From the NCBI RefSeq assembly GCF_022869805.1, contig NZ_CP094974.1, forward strand, positions 744,001 through 808,000: a stretch of 64,000 nucleotides of DNA. The letters run 5' to 3'. Every line of letters starts with the position of its first letter. Position 1 is the first letter of the stretch. Both the position numbers and the translations under genes were made by a program. This stretch comes from Halosolutus halophilus. GTDB lineage: Archaea > Halobacteriota > Halobacteria > Halobacteriales > Natrialbaceae. Shown here one piece after another: positions 36,821-45,427 of this stretch. The notes below the pieces were generated by a model. The model did not search any database. It was not told the DNA's origin and saw only the letters and a program-made list of their open reading frames with translations.

Positions 36821-38674
36821 TTACTCGTGATCGTGCGCTGCGGGGAGCGTCAACGAGAACGTCGATCCCTCGCCGGGTTCAGACTCGACCCCGATCTCGC
36901 CGCCGTGACGCTCGATAATCCGCTCGCACAGCGCCAAGCCAATACCCGACCCCTCGTGGTCGTCTCGGGAATGGAGTCGCTGGAACACCTCGAAGATCCG
37001 ATCTTGCGCATCTGGCTCGATCCCGATCCCCTCGTCTTGAACCGACACTTCCCACATTGAACTGTTCCGCTCGGCGGAAATCTGTACCCGTGGTGGCTCG
37101 TCACCGCTATACTCTATCGCGTTACTCAGTAAATTCTGAAACACTTGGTGCAACTGATTCTCATCTCCCAGCACACGGGGCAACTCATCAACCTCTACGT
37201 AGGCATCACTTTCGGTGAGACGCATCTCGAGGTTGGCCTGGACGTCTGCAACCACCTCGGTGAGGTCGACTGGTTCGAGTGGCTCCCCCTGCGTCTCCAC
37301 GCGTGAGTATGCCAGTAGTCCGTCGATCATATGACGCATACGGTCGGCGCCGTCGACGGCGAACTCGAGGAATTCTTCGGTCTCTGCAGTCAGCTCATCG
37401 TCGGCCCGGCTCTCGATCAACTGCAGATAACTCGAGACCATCCGGAGTGGCTCCTGAAGGTCGTGAGAGGCGGCATAGGCGAACTGCTCGAGCCGCTCAT
37501 TGGATTCCTCGAGCTTGAGCTCGTACGTCTTCCGGTCGGTAACGTCACGGGCCACGCCAACCATCCGCGTCGAGCCGTCGTTGTCTTCGACTGGGTGGCC
37601 TGGAGCTTCAATCCATCGTGTTTCGCCGTTCCGGACGATTCGGATCTCCTCGTGTTTCGGTTCGCCCGTCTCCAGGGATTTCTCGATGGTCTGCTGTACC
37701 TTCTGTCTGTCCTCTGGATGAATGATCTCGATGAAATCCTCCCAGTTCTCGACCGTTGTTCCATAGAGCGACTCCGCCGAGGGATAGAAGGAGGCTTCGT
37801 TGGCCTCTACGTTCCAGTCCCAGACGACCGCATCGGTTGCGTTGAGGGCGAATTCCATCCGCTCTCGGACGCGCTGTAGTTCCTGCTCATGCTCTTTGCG
37901 CTCCGTAATGTCCTGTGCCGCCCCACGGAGCGACACGACATCGTCGCCGACGATTTCAGGAACTCCTTGGATCCGAAGCCACCGCACCTCTCCCGCAGGC
38001 GTATGGAACCGTCCTTCCACATCGAAGGGCGCGCCTTCCTCAAGCGCCGCTTCGATGGCGTTCTCGATGATCGACCGGTCATCTTCGTGGTAGACATCGA
38101 GGACTTCATCCACTGACGGTTCTTCATCCCAAGACCGTCCCAGAATCTCAAAGAGGTGCTGAGTCCAGTACGCCTCCATCGTGTCCGGATCGATTTCCCA
38201 GCCACCGACGTTCGCGATACGCTCCGATTTGTGGAGGAGATCGACCGTCCGTTCGAGAACGAACGCGTTTGATTTGGCCCGTGCATCATTGACTCCCCCA
38301 GCAAACGAAGGGACGAGTACAAACGCCGAGATTATGAGAATTGCCCGTCCGGGACTGCTAATACTCGCGGCGGGTTGGAGGTGGTAGAGCGTGAGAAGAC
38401 CGGTCAACACCCCGATCCCACCGAGACACCAGCCCATGATTCTGGAATAGAATTTGGGATTGATTTCGGTTTCTGGCAATCGATACCCACCGTACAGGAC
38501 GATCATGCCCGGCCCGGCGACAAAGAACGAGATGACCATCACATTCGAGAGTGGCGTACCTCGTGAGATCTCTACATATGCCCACCCAAGTCCGAGGAGA
38601 ACGTAGAGCGCTCCCAAGGCGACAATTGCTCGCCTCCAGTAGGTGCCGAACCCGACCGTTTTCCAGGACTTCAT
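36821..38674 (-). CDS. membrane-anchored PAS sensor histidine kinase
   Basis: 617 residues. Four hydrophobic segments occupy the first 130 residues, so the sensor is membrane bound. Two PAS/PAC domains follow at about residues 145-270 and 280-395. HisKA has phosphoacceptor His404 in ASHDLQEPLRM. HATPase_c has LFQNLLSNAIEYSGDEPPRV, DEGIGIEPD and GSGIGLALC. From residue 390 on it is nearly the same as the kinase at 31010, which points to duplication of the kinase core with different sensor parts. The partner may be the receiver at 33590-34048. The signal is unknown. Confidence 0.92.
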   Translation of the reverse strand: MKSWKTVGFGTYWRRAIVALGALYVLLGLGWAYVEISRGTPLSNVMVISFFVAGPGMIVLYGGYRLPETEINPKFYSRIMGWCLGGIGVLTGLLTLYHLQPAASISSPGRAILIISAFVLVPSFAGGVNDARAKSNAFVLERTVDLLHKSERIANVGGWEIDPDTMEAYWTQHLFEILGRSWDEEPSVDEVLDVYHEDDRSIIENAIEAALEEGAPFDVEGRFHTPAGEVRWLRIQGVPEIVGDDVVSLRGAAQDITERKEHEQELQRVRERMEFALNATDAVVWDWNVEANEASFYPSAESLYGTTVENWEDFIEIIHPEDRQKVQQTIEKSLETGEPKHEEIRIVRNGETRWIEAPGHPVEDNDGSTRMVGVARDVTDRKTYELKLEESNERLEQFAYAASHDLQEPLRMVSSYLQLIESRADDELTAETEEFLEFAVDGADRMRHMIDGLLAYSRVETQGEPLEPVDLTEVVADVQANLEMRLTESDAYVEVDELPRVLGDENQLHQVFQNLLSNAIEYSGDEPPRVQISAERNSSMWEVSVQDEGIGIEPDAQDRIFEVFQRLHSRDDHEGSGIGLALCERIIERHGGEIGVESEPGEGSTFSLTLPAAHDHE

Positions 38675-38766
38675 TATCAGTATTCGGTAGTAGGACGGTT
38701 AAAGCAGTTTGTGTTAGACCGTACTGCTATCCACAGTTTTCCCTGCGTTTTCGATTTCGGTTCGTT

Positions 38767-38782
38767 GGCTCTGTTGACATCC
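38767..38782 (+). repeat. IS5-type terminal inverted repeat
   Basis: GGCTCTGTTGACATCC is the inverted complement (one or two mismatches) of ggatttcaacagagc at 40322-40336. It marks the outer end of an IS5-type element or of an older insertion. Confidence 0.55.
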
Positions 38783-38902
38783 TATCGATTCAACACCTTT
38801 CCTACTGAAACAGCCGTTAGGCAGGGGTGCGTACTGAACGGAAGTGAAACCCTGATTTGACCCTACAGAAGAGATTTACATGGTTCCGCCAATCAAGGCG
38901 AT

Positions 38903-39337
38903 ATGAACCGCCGATGGTTCCTCGCTGCAGTCGGAATCGCCCTTTCGACTCCCCTCGTCGGCAACCTCGGTGTTCTGTCCGGGGATGATGAGGACGACCT
39001 CGAACCGTTCAGTCCTCATCAGAAGGGGAGCGTTATGGTCGTTCCTGATGCGGAAGCATCACACCACGTAGAAGTGACAATAGCACCTCTCAACTCCAAT
39101 GGCGAAGAAGAAGCACCTACATTTGAGGCGAGTGCAACGCTGACTCCGGGCGACGGCATAAGTGCGAACAGCATCGAGTTCCTTCCGGGGATGTATCGTA
39201 TCACGGTCAATGCCAACGACGAGACCGAGACATACGAGTGGGACGTCGAGGAATCGGAACGGCGCGGAGTTGGGAAAGCGTGGATACGGGTTGATGACGA
39301 CGACCTCAACATCGACGTCATAACGACGGTCTCATAG
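38903..39337 (+). CDS. hypothetical Tat-signal protein
   Basis: 144 residues. MNRRWFLAAVGIALSTPLVG is a twin-arginine-type signal, without a lipobox Cys. The mature part is acidic and beta-rich (VEVTIAPLNSNGEEEAPTF; EFLPGMYRITVNANDETETY), like a small extracellular immunoglobulin-like domain. No family is recognised. The gene lies between two inverted IS5-type ends (38767 and 40336), together with a broken transposase, so it may have been carried by the element. Confidence 0.7.
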   Translation: MNRRWFLAAVGIALSTPLVGNLGVLSGDDEDDLEPFSPHQKGSVMVVPDAEASHHVEVTIAPLNSNGEEEAPTFEASATLTPGDGISANSIEFLPGMYRITVNANDETETYEWDVEESERRGVGKAWIRVDDDDLNIDVITTVS

Positions 39338-39468
39338 CACCGACTGACAGTCGGTTTTGAATCGCTGTGAAAGTGGCACTGCTGTCTGTTCTTGGTTCAG
39401 TTTCAACTCTGTCCGCAGCGATACTACCGCTTGCAGCGGGCGATATGCGAGTTTCCTATATCTGCCGA

Positions 39469-40287
39469 TTAGAGTGAGCGGTCGAGATTGTGAGTGAAGC
39501 AGGTGATGGTGAGTTCCCGAAACTGCTTCCACCACCACCGTGAGCGGACGAACGCACCGTACTTCCGTTTGAGCCGGGAATACACGGTCTCGTTCTGACT
39601 GCGCTGCCCGTAGAGAGTAGCGTCCAGTCGAGCATCCACGCCTTCTGAAGCGACGAGAACTCTCGATGCTTGATAAGCGGGCGCCCCTTCTCCTTGCGGG
39701 CTCACGTACGAACGTTCTGGTCGACGTATCCCTTGTCACCGAGGAGAATGGCCACCTCACTGGTGTTCCGCTCGATAAGGGACGGCGCGATTTTCGAGGC
39801 GTGTTTTCTGGTCGTCATGACGTGAATATCAATGATCGCATTCGCTCCCGTGTCCGCGAGAAGTGTGACTTTCAACTGCTGAATCGTCAGCTTTGCCCGC
39901 TTCGTGTGGTGTTTCGAGGCGTGACTTCGGTCAAAGCCGGATGCGTCGATACCGACGACACCGTTAGTCGGGAGAGCGTTACTGAGAGGTTGAGAAGAAC
40001 CCGCCAAACAGCCATGTCAAGCCGGTTGAACGCCTTGCACAATTCGAGGGGGATGGGAGTTCCTCAAGGTCGATGGCGCTCCGAATCCGGGGCATCTCGA
40101 TGAGTTCGTCAAGCAGCATCCGGTACGTAGTATTCTTCCGTACCTTGAGACAGAGCAAGACGATGTGCTGGTGGAGTGTGTACCGCCGTTTCGAGAACTT
40201 CGAGGAGTAGCGAGCGACAGCTCGCCGGGCCAAGTGTATCGCTTGCTCAACGAACCGGAGTAACCGCGACTTCGGGAAAGCTTGCAT
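39469..40287 (-). pseudogene. IS5-family transposase, frameshifted
   Basis: The gene reads in three pieces. 40287-39979 has the N-terminal part (LRFVEQAIHLARRAVARYSS, LHQHIVLLCLKVRKNTTYR). Then LPTNGVVGIDASGFDRSHAS, with the first catalytic Asp, and LLGDKGYVDQNVR, with the second, lie at 39990-39702. The last piece, YGQRSQNETVYSRLKRKYGA and RWWWKQFRELTI, ends at 39469. Frame changes occur near 40040 and 39705 and part of the region between the N-terminus and the first Asp is lost. It cannot make active enzyme. Another fragment of the same family lies at 63183. Confidence 0.82.
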
Positions 40288-40321
40288 TCGATCAAGTCAC
40301 CGGTTGAACCTGTAATTCTCT

Positions 40322-40336
40322 GCGGATTTCAACAGA
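40322..40336 (-). repeat. IS5-type terminal inverted repeat
   Basis: ggatttcaacagagc just upstream of the transposase start (40287, minus strand); pairs with 38767-38782. A solo copy of the same end, ctctgcgggtttcaacaggg, lies at 41775-41794. Confidence 0.6.
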
Positions 40337-40439
40337 GCTGGTTCGTTATGAATACAGCACCGCTTCTAGCATGGACCTCTATTAGAGGAGTTGTTCGTAC
40401 GTCTTCGAAACTGATTGGTCACAGTCTTCGCCGACTGAT

Positions 40440-40545
40440 CTCTAATTCGTGCTGTATTCGCGCCCTCTATTCAGCAAAACCTGCTCGAGCTATCGAACTG
40501 CTGTCAAGAGGGGTGTGCTGAATACAGAGAATAAGTTCAGCACGC
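40440..40545. repeat. degenerate non-coding repeat, copy 3
   Basis: Contains tcgcgccctctattcagcaa followed by gtgtgctgaatacagagaat and gttcagcac, the same anchors as at 36655-36790. The gtactga anchor is missing. Confidence 0.5.
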
Positions 40546-40812
40546 CGAGTTCGTTTGTTTCATTTCGAAGGCGATGAACCAGCCGTTCAGTAGAACGTGC
40601 GGAGGTAACGCTGCGAGTCTTATCAAACCGAGATGACGGTGGGAGAATCGTGGTGAATACCAGGTACGTATGTGGCACGTACACTGTCCGAACAGAGCGG
40701 AGCCAGAATCGGCCAGTACTGACCACAGAGTAGTCAAAACCGATAATTACCGGGCCCCTCGCTACCATCCACCATTGAAGGATACAAGTCTCTGGATCTC
40801 TTTACTCGTTCC

Positions 40813-41157
40813 ATGGCCACCGAGACGCGATCGACTTGTTGTGAATGTACACCTGTGGGAGAGACGCGATTCGGGGAAGAGCGTGGGCGTCCACCATCTC
40901 TGGCAATCGTCGAAGCAGTGGCAGCCGTCGAAGGTGTTGCTCCGACGGAGTTCGACCCACTCTATGAGACAATTGACCCAGAATCAATAGACCAGTTGTT
41001 CACGGACAGTGGCAACACGTCAACACCGGCGAGTTTCCTTCGGCTCTCTGTCGCCGGTTGGAACGTCTTCGTTCGCGGTGACGGTGTTATCCGAGTCTGC
41101 GACCCTGACCAGATGACTGACCCCGCTTCAGCGTTCCACAAACCACTCCGCGAGTAA
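40813..41157 (+). CDS. HalOD1 output-domain protein
   Basis: 114 residues. PSLAIVEAVAAVEGVAPTEF, LYETIDPESIDQLF and the final strands VFVRGDGVIRV match the halobacterial output domain HalOD1 over its whole length. Such single-domain proteins are thought to be signalling outputs in haloarchaea; the target is unknown. It lies about 2 kb from a PAS kinase but is not in an operon with it. Confidence 0.82.
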   Translation: MATETRSTCCECTPVGETRFGEERGRPPSLAIVEAVAAVEGVAPTEFDPLYETIDPESIDQLFTDSGNTSTPASFLRLSVAGWNVFVRGDGVIRVCDPDQMTDPASAFHKPLRE

Positions 41158-41292
41158 CACACAACGTACTAACAGACTGGTACAGTACCTACACGACGAA
41201 ATAAATCGAGTCCCTGTACTGTATCGACCCCCTGTATTCAACGTGCAGTTTTGATAGCTGTCTGTGAAATCGACTGCCATCTCGTTACTTCT

Positions 41293-41425
41293 TCACCTGT
41301 ACTGAGCGATCATCACTTTCGCAGATCAAGCCGAATCTTGTGGGACATTCGCGCGGTCTATTCAGCAGCGGCTGAACGAACTCTCTGGATGCTGGCAGAC
41401 ATTGCGTGCTGAATAGAGAGAATGG
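41293..41425. repeat. degenerate non-coding repeat, copy 4
   Basis: Contains cacctgtactgagcgatcat, cgcgcggtctattcagcagc and gcgtgctgaatagagagaat in the same order and spacing as at 36655-36790. It is the best pair for defining the unit. Confidence 0.6.
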
Positions 41426-41667
41426 GCCATGTTTAGGCGTGGGAATTTGAGGGATAGAGGGCCGATCGGACGCGAGTAGCGTACAAAAGATTCAGAAATG
41501 GAGATGACGTACAGGGGACTCGTTTCGACCACTTCGTCGTTTCAACCGTTCTATCGAGGATGAAGGGACACATCGTCTCGGGCTATGGTCAAAACTCTCA
41601 ACGATGACATGCAGATACTGACCGGAGGCAGGCCAGAGAGCTGTTCTCACGAGCGTCTAACCAAGCC

Positions 41668-41765
41668 CCATCCTCTGTATTCAGTACACGGTTTCTGACA
41701 GCTACCGGGAGGTGAACCACGGCTCCGGTAACGCCTTCGTCTGTACTGACCGCAGAGGGTTGTGA
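41668..41765. repeat. degenerate non-coding repeat, partial copy 5
   Basis: Contains catcctctgtattcagtaca and cgtctgtactgaccgcagag. It ends at a solo IS5-type terminus (41775-41794). Confidence 0.4.
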
Positions 41766-41824
41766 ACCGATTACTCTCTGCGGGTTTCAACAGGGCTACA
41801 AAACGTGGCCTGAGTTCTCATCAC

Positions 41825-42863
41825 CTACCGCTCTACCGCGATGTCCACCTCGAACCCGATCGGTGGGACAGCGACCGCGGTTCGTCGGCGTCCGACTCCG
41901 GACCGCGCTGGGATCCGGGTGGTCGGTCCGATCAGCGCGCCGGAGCGCGCCACCCCTTCGAGGCGGACGTCCGCGTCGATGATCGACCGGCGCACCGTCG
42001 TCCCCTCGAACGTGGCGTCCGGGAAGACCACCGATCGCTCCACCTCGGCGTCGATGAGCGTCGCGCCCGGCATCACGTGGACGTCGTCGCCGATCGTCGC
42101 GTTCGCGAGGGTCGCACTTTTCGCAACGAGCGTGTCCCCGTCGAGATGCCACGCGACGGCGTCGAGATAGCTCTCGGGCGTGCCGATGTCGAACCACGCG
42201 CCCTCGAAGGCGTAGGCGTACGTGGCCTCGCGATTCTGGAGCCACTGGATAAACCAGCCGGGTTCGTCGGGGTTGTTGCCCTCTCGAGATAGGTCCCGAG
42301 CAACGACAGGGCGTCCTGCGGGAACGCGTAGCAGGCGATCGACACCAGCGTGCTCTTCGGATCGGCGGGTTTTTCCTGGAAGTCGACGACGCGCTCGCCG
42401 TCGAGGTCGACCAACCCGTACGACGTGGCCTTCTCACGCGAGCCGACGTCGTAGGCGGCGAGCGTCGGTGCCTCTCGGTGGTCGAAGTAATCGAGAAAGT
42501 CCCCAATATCGAAACTGATCAGGTTATCGCCGGCGATCACCAGCAGGTCGTCGTTGATCCCCTCGCGCTCGACGAGCTGGGCGAGCGCGCCGACGACGCC
42601 GAACTTCTCGTCCTCGGCGGTCGTTTCCTCGATCGACAATTGCGGTTTCGCGAACGCGCTGTCCGCGAGATGGGCCTCGAACGCCTCGGCGAAGCGCTCG
42701 TTCGTACTCACGAACACCTCGTCGATGCGTGCGTCTGCCTCGAGGTCGCGAAAGATGCGATCGATGACGGTCGTCTCCCCGATCGGCAGAAACATCTTGG
42801 GCCGGTGTTTCGTGATCGGCCACAACCGGGTGGCGTACCCCCCGCCAGCACAACGGCTTTCAT
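41825..42863 (-). pseudogene. sugar-phosphate nucleotidyltransferase, two frameshifts
   Basis: The start ATG at 42863 gives MKAVVLAGG, then one missing G in a run near 42840 shifts the frame; the expected YATRLWPITKHRPKMFLPIG follows in the frame read from 42825. A second single-base deletion near 42285 breaks LGTYLERGNNPDEP. The C-terminal part (to 41825) has hexapeptide-type repeats such as PGATLIDAEVERSVVFPDA. The intact enzyme would be a bifunctional-type glucose-1-phosphate nucleotidyltransferase of about 345 aa that makes activated sugars for surface glycans. Two independent lesions suggest genuine decay rather than a sequencing error. Confidence 0.82.
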
Positions 42864-43007
42864 TACCTCAGCGTGATCAGTAGCGTTCCAAGAACTTTCT
42901 GGTTATTGGTAATACCACGCCGGCGGTGCGACGCCGGCAGGTACCATCCCCGCGTCGATGCCGTATATACCAGCCGACAGTCACGAGTGAGATGGGTTCG
43001 CGCCACG

Positions 43008-43145
43008 CGCGATCACGACAAGATGCGCCTTTCGATCGCGAACCTTGCCGCGCTCGGGTGGGCGCCGGAGTACGAGAGCGATCGCGCCGTGCGAACGACG
43101 AAGCGGGAACTGATTGTGGATCTCGGCGTGGCGACACACGAGTGA
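43008..43145 (+). pseudogene. tail of an NAD-dependent epimerase-type gene
   Basis: The reading DKMRLSIANLAALGWAPEYE and SDRAVRTTKRELIVDLG matches the C-terminal helices of nucleotide-sugar epimerases (consensus RLSIDRLRALGWEPEYTSDEAVR). Upstream sequence has no epimerase homology. It stands next to the nucleotidyltransferase relic and belongs to the same lost glycan locus. Confidence 0.5.
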
Positions 43146-43305
43146 ACGCGCGGTCGGAGGAGGGCTGACGGTGTCGCGCGATCGAGTCTCGTGCGCCGTA
43201 CAGCGGGTATCTGCAGCACACTGCCATCGTGCTCACCAGTCATAGTAGCGATTCGCCCAGAATGTAGGAAGAATTGATTTGTTCTAGTAGCTACATGAGG
43301 GTGGT

Positions 43306-44007
43306 ATGTCTCCCGAGGTCTGGGCAGACAGCCCCGAAGAGCGAATCACGAGAGAAGAGTACAGAGCGTCGAAAGCCGGGTTAACTGCCGGACAATACGG
43401 AGAAGACGGCGAGCCGAGAGGGGTCGGACGGTTCTTGGAACGAATTGTAATCAGGGAACTCCAGAAAATCGCTCACGAGCAGTACGATTCGGAGTTACGG
43501 TTTGAACACGGAGTTGTCGTCGAGGACTACGGATCACGGAAATATCCGGGTGCTTCGGCTTCAGGTGCGTCTGGAGTGGATACCGATGCGTCGCCGGAAT
43601 TCGACATCGTGTGCTATCGAGGAGACGTTGCTTGGACGTACAGTGATGGGAAACCGCTCGCGGTAGTACCTGAGTCATTTCTGTACGGCGTGGTTGAGGT
43701 GAAACGTGGAGTGAACGGCAGTAATCTGGATGCGATCAACCGGCAGCTTCGCCGTCAAAGTGAGTACCTAGATTCTGCTCGTGGTGTGCGGGTCCCTCAG
43801 ATATTGGTTGGGGTGCAATATTTTGGCGGCCAAGTGGTGGAGATGGTAACCGAAGCTGTTTCGGAGTACGTCGCGTTAATTGGCGATATCAACGGTAGTG
43901 GTTCGGCAAGAAGTATGACCGAGCCCGTTGAGGTGGGTGAGAAGGGGTTCGTTGGCCGTGGATGCTTAGAATCCGTGGTATCGGTGCTGAACGAGCAGGC
44001 CGAATAG
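43306..44007 (+). CDS. putative PD-(D/E)XK nuclease-like protein (DUF6602-like)
   Basis: 233 residues. The central region has PEFDIVCYRGDVAWTY and then YGVVEVKRGV about 40 residues later, the D...(E)xK arrangement of PD-(D/E)XK nucleases. GVGRFLERIVIRELQKI upstream could supply the first acidic residue. The arrangement resembles DUF6602 proteins, which are often found near defence genes. No methylase or specificity subunit is nearby, so it is a solitary candidate. Composition is less acidic than most neighbours. Confidence 0.6.
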   Translation: MSPEVWADSPEERITREEYRASKAGLTAGQYGEDGEPRGVGRFLERIVIRELQKIAHEQYDSELRFEHGVVVEDYGSRKYPGASASGASGVDTDASPEFDIVCYRGDVAWTYSDGKPLAVVPESFLYGVVEVKRGVNGSNLDAINRQLRRQSEYLDSARGVRVPQILVGVQYFGGQVVEMVTEAVSEYVALIGDINGSGSARSMTEPVEVGEKGFVGRGCLESVVSVLNEQAE

Positions 44008-44056
44008 CAGCGGACCACGGTCGCAGTGTAGCCCGTGGTAAGCGATTACAGAATAG

Positions 44057-45277
44057 TTAGGAGTTGTCGAGAGTCACACTCGGTTTGTCGGGCCACGGTG
44101 CGGATTCCAGATTCGCTTCGTTCTCGACGTGAATCCGAGAGAAGGAGTACTCCCCGCTCGCTGCCTCATCCGAGACCGTGTACGTCCAGACGGTTTCCCA
44201 GAGGTCTTGGTCGACTTCGGTGAACTCCCACCCTTGCCCGCCACCGCGAATGTTCCCGTTCGGCCCTTCGAGACTGATATGAAGCCAGTTAACGGTGATA
44301 TTCGATTCGGCAAGCACAGTGAGTCGGAGTTCCGTCCCATCACGCACGTCAACAGCTTCCAACGAAACCTCTTCGAGCGTTGGTTCTTCAGGATTGACGT
44401 CTGTTTCGATCGTGACGCTGGGCTCTTCAGCCCAGGGAGCGGATTCAAGACCTCCCTCGTTCTCGACGTGAACCCGCGAGAAGGAGTATTCCCCGCTCGC
44501 CGCTTCATCCGAGACCGTGTACGTCCAGACGGTTTCCCACGTGCCGTCCTCGATTTCGGTGAACTCCCACCCTTGTCCGCCACCGCGAATGTTTCCGTTC
44601 GGTCCTTCGAGGCTGATATGGAGCCAGTTAACAGGTACGTTCGATTCAGCGAGAACCGTCAGCCGCAGCTCAGTTCCACTACTCACGTCAACGGGTTCTA
44701 ACGAGACGTCGCTCAGAACGGGGCGCTCGGGATCAGCATCAGTTCGAATAGTCGCACTCGGCTCGGCGGGCCACGGAGCGGATTCCAGATTCGCTTCGTT
44801 CTCGACGTGAACCCGCGAGAAGGAGTACTCACCGCTCGCCGCCTCATCTGAAACCGTATATGTCCATTCAGTTTTCCAGACGCCGTCTTCAACCTCCTCG
44901 AAGTCCCATCCCTGGCCGCCCCCTCGAATATTTCCGTTCGGTCCTTCGAGGCTGATATGGAGCCAGTTGACGGTGGTATTCGATTCGGCAAGCACAATGA
45001 GTCGAAGGGTCGTCCCATCACGCACGTCAGCGGTTTCTAACGAAACGTCTCTGAGAACTGGTGATTCGCCGGTTGGTCCCTCATCAGTTGGTCCCTCGTC
45101 GGTTGGTCCCTCACCAGTCGACTCTGATGCCGTCTCGTCCGCACTCTCTCGCTCTGCATCGTCTCCGGCATCCACTCTCCCGGTCTCCGGATCGCCATCC
45201 CGTCCGATGCACCCGATGAGGCCTATCGCACCCGAGACAGTAGCGAGGCGGAGGAACTGTCGACGGTCTGCCGTCAT
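44057..45277 (-). CDS. lipoprotein with three near-identical beta repeats
   Basis: 406 residues from ATG 45277. The signal RRQFLRLATVSGAIGLIGC has a Tat motif and lipobox. A linker of TDEGPTDEGP-type repeats is followed by three tandem units of about 107 residues. Each contains VLAESNxxVNWLHISLEGPN, GGGQGW and TYTVSDEAASGEYSFSR, differing at few positions. The DNA of the three units is also highly similar, so they are recent duplications or are kept alike by gene conversion. It is likely a cell-surface protein; function unknown. Confidence 0.8.
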   Translation of the reverse strand: MTADRRQFLRLATVSGAIGLIGCIGRDGDPETGRVDAGDDAERESADETASESTGEGPTDEGPTDEGPTGESPVLRDVSLETADVRDGTTLRLIVLAESNTTVNWLHISLEGPNGNIRGGGQGWDFEEVEDGVWKTEWTYTVSDEAASGEYSFSRVHVENEANLESAPWPAEPSATIRTDADPERPVLSDVSLEPVDVSSGTELRLTVLAESNVPVNWLHISLEGPNGNIRGGGQGWEFTEIEDGTWETVWTYTVSDEAASGEYSFSRVHVENEGGLESAPWAEEPSVTIETDVNPEEPTLEEVSLEAVDVRDGTELRLTVLAESNITVNWLHISLEGPNGNIRGGGQGWEFTEVDQDLWETVWTYTVSDEAASGEYSFSRIHVENEANLESAPWPDKPSVTLDNS

Positions 45278-45427
45278 GCTTACTGATATTCGATACGTCG
45301 AACATAGTTCTGCTGAAGAGAGCTGTAGGGTAGCGAATGACCGCAAATGGGAGGCGATCGAGGAGCACCAGCCGACGAGGTGGTCACGGCAGTACTATAG
45401 TAACCGTTAGAACTATTTACTCAGATA

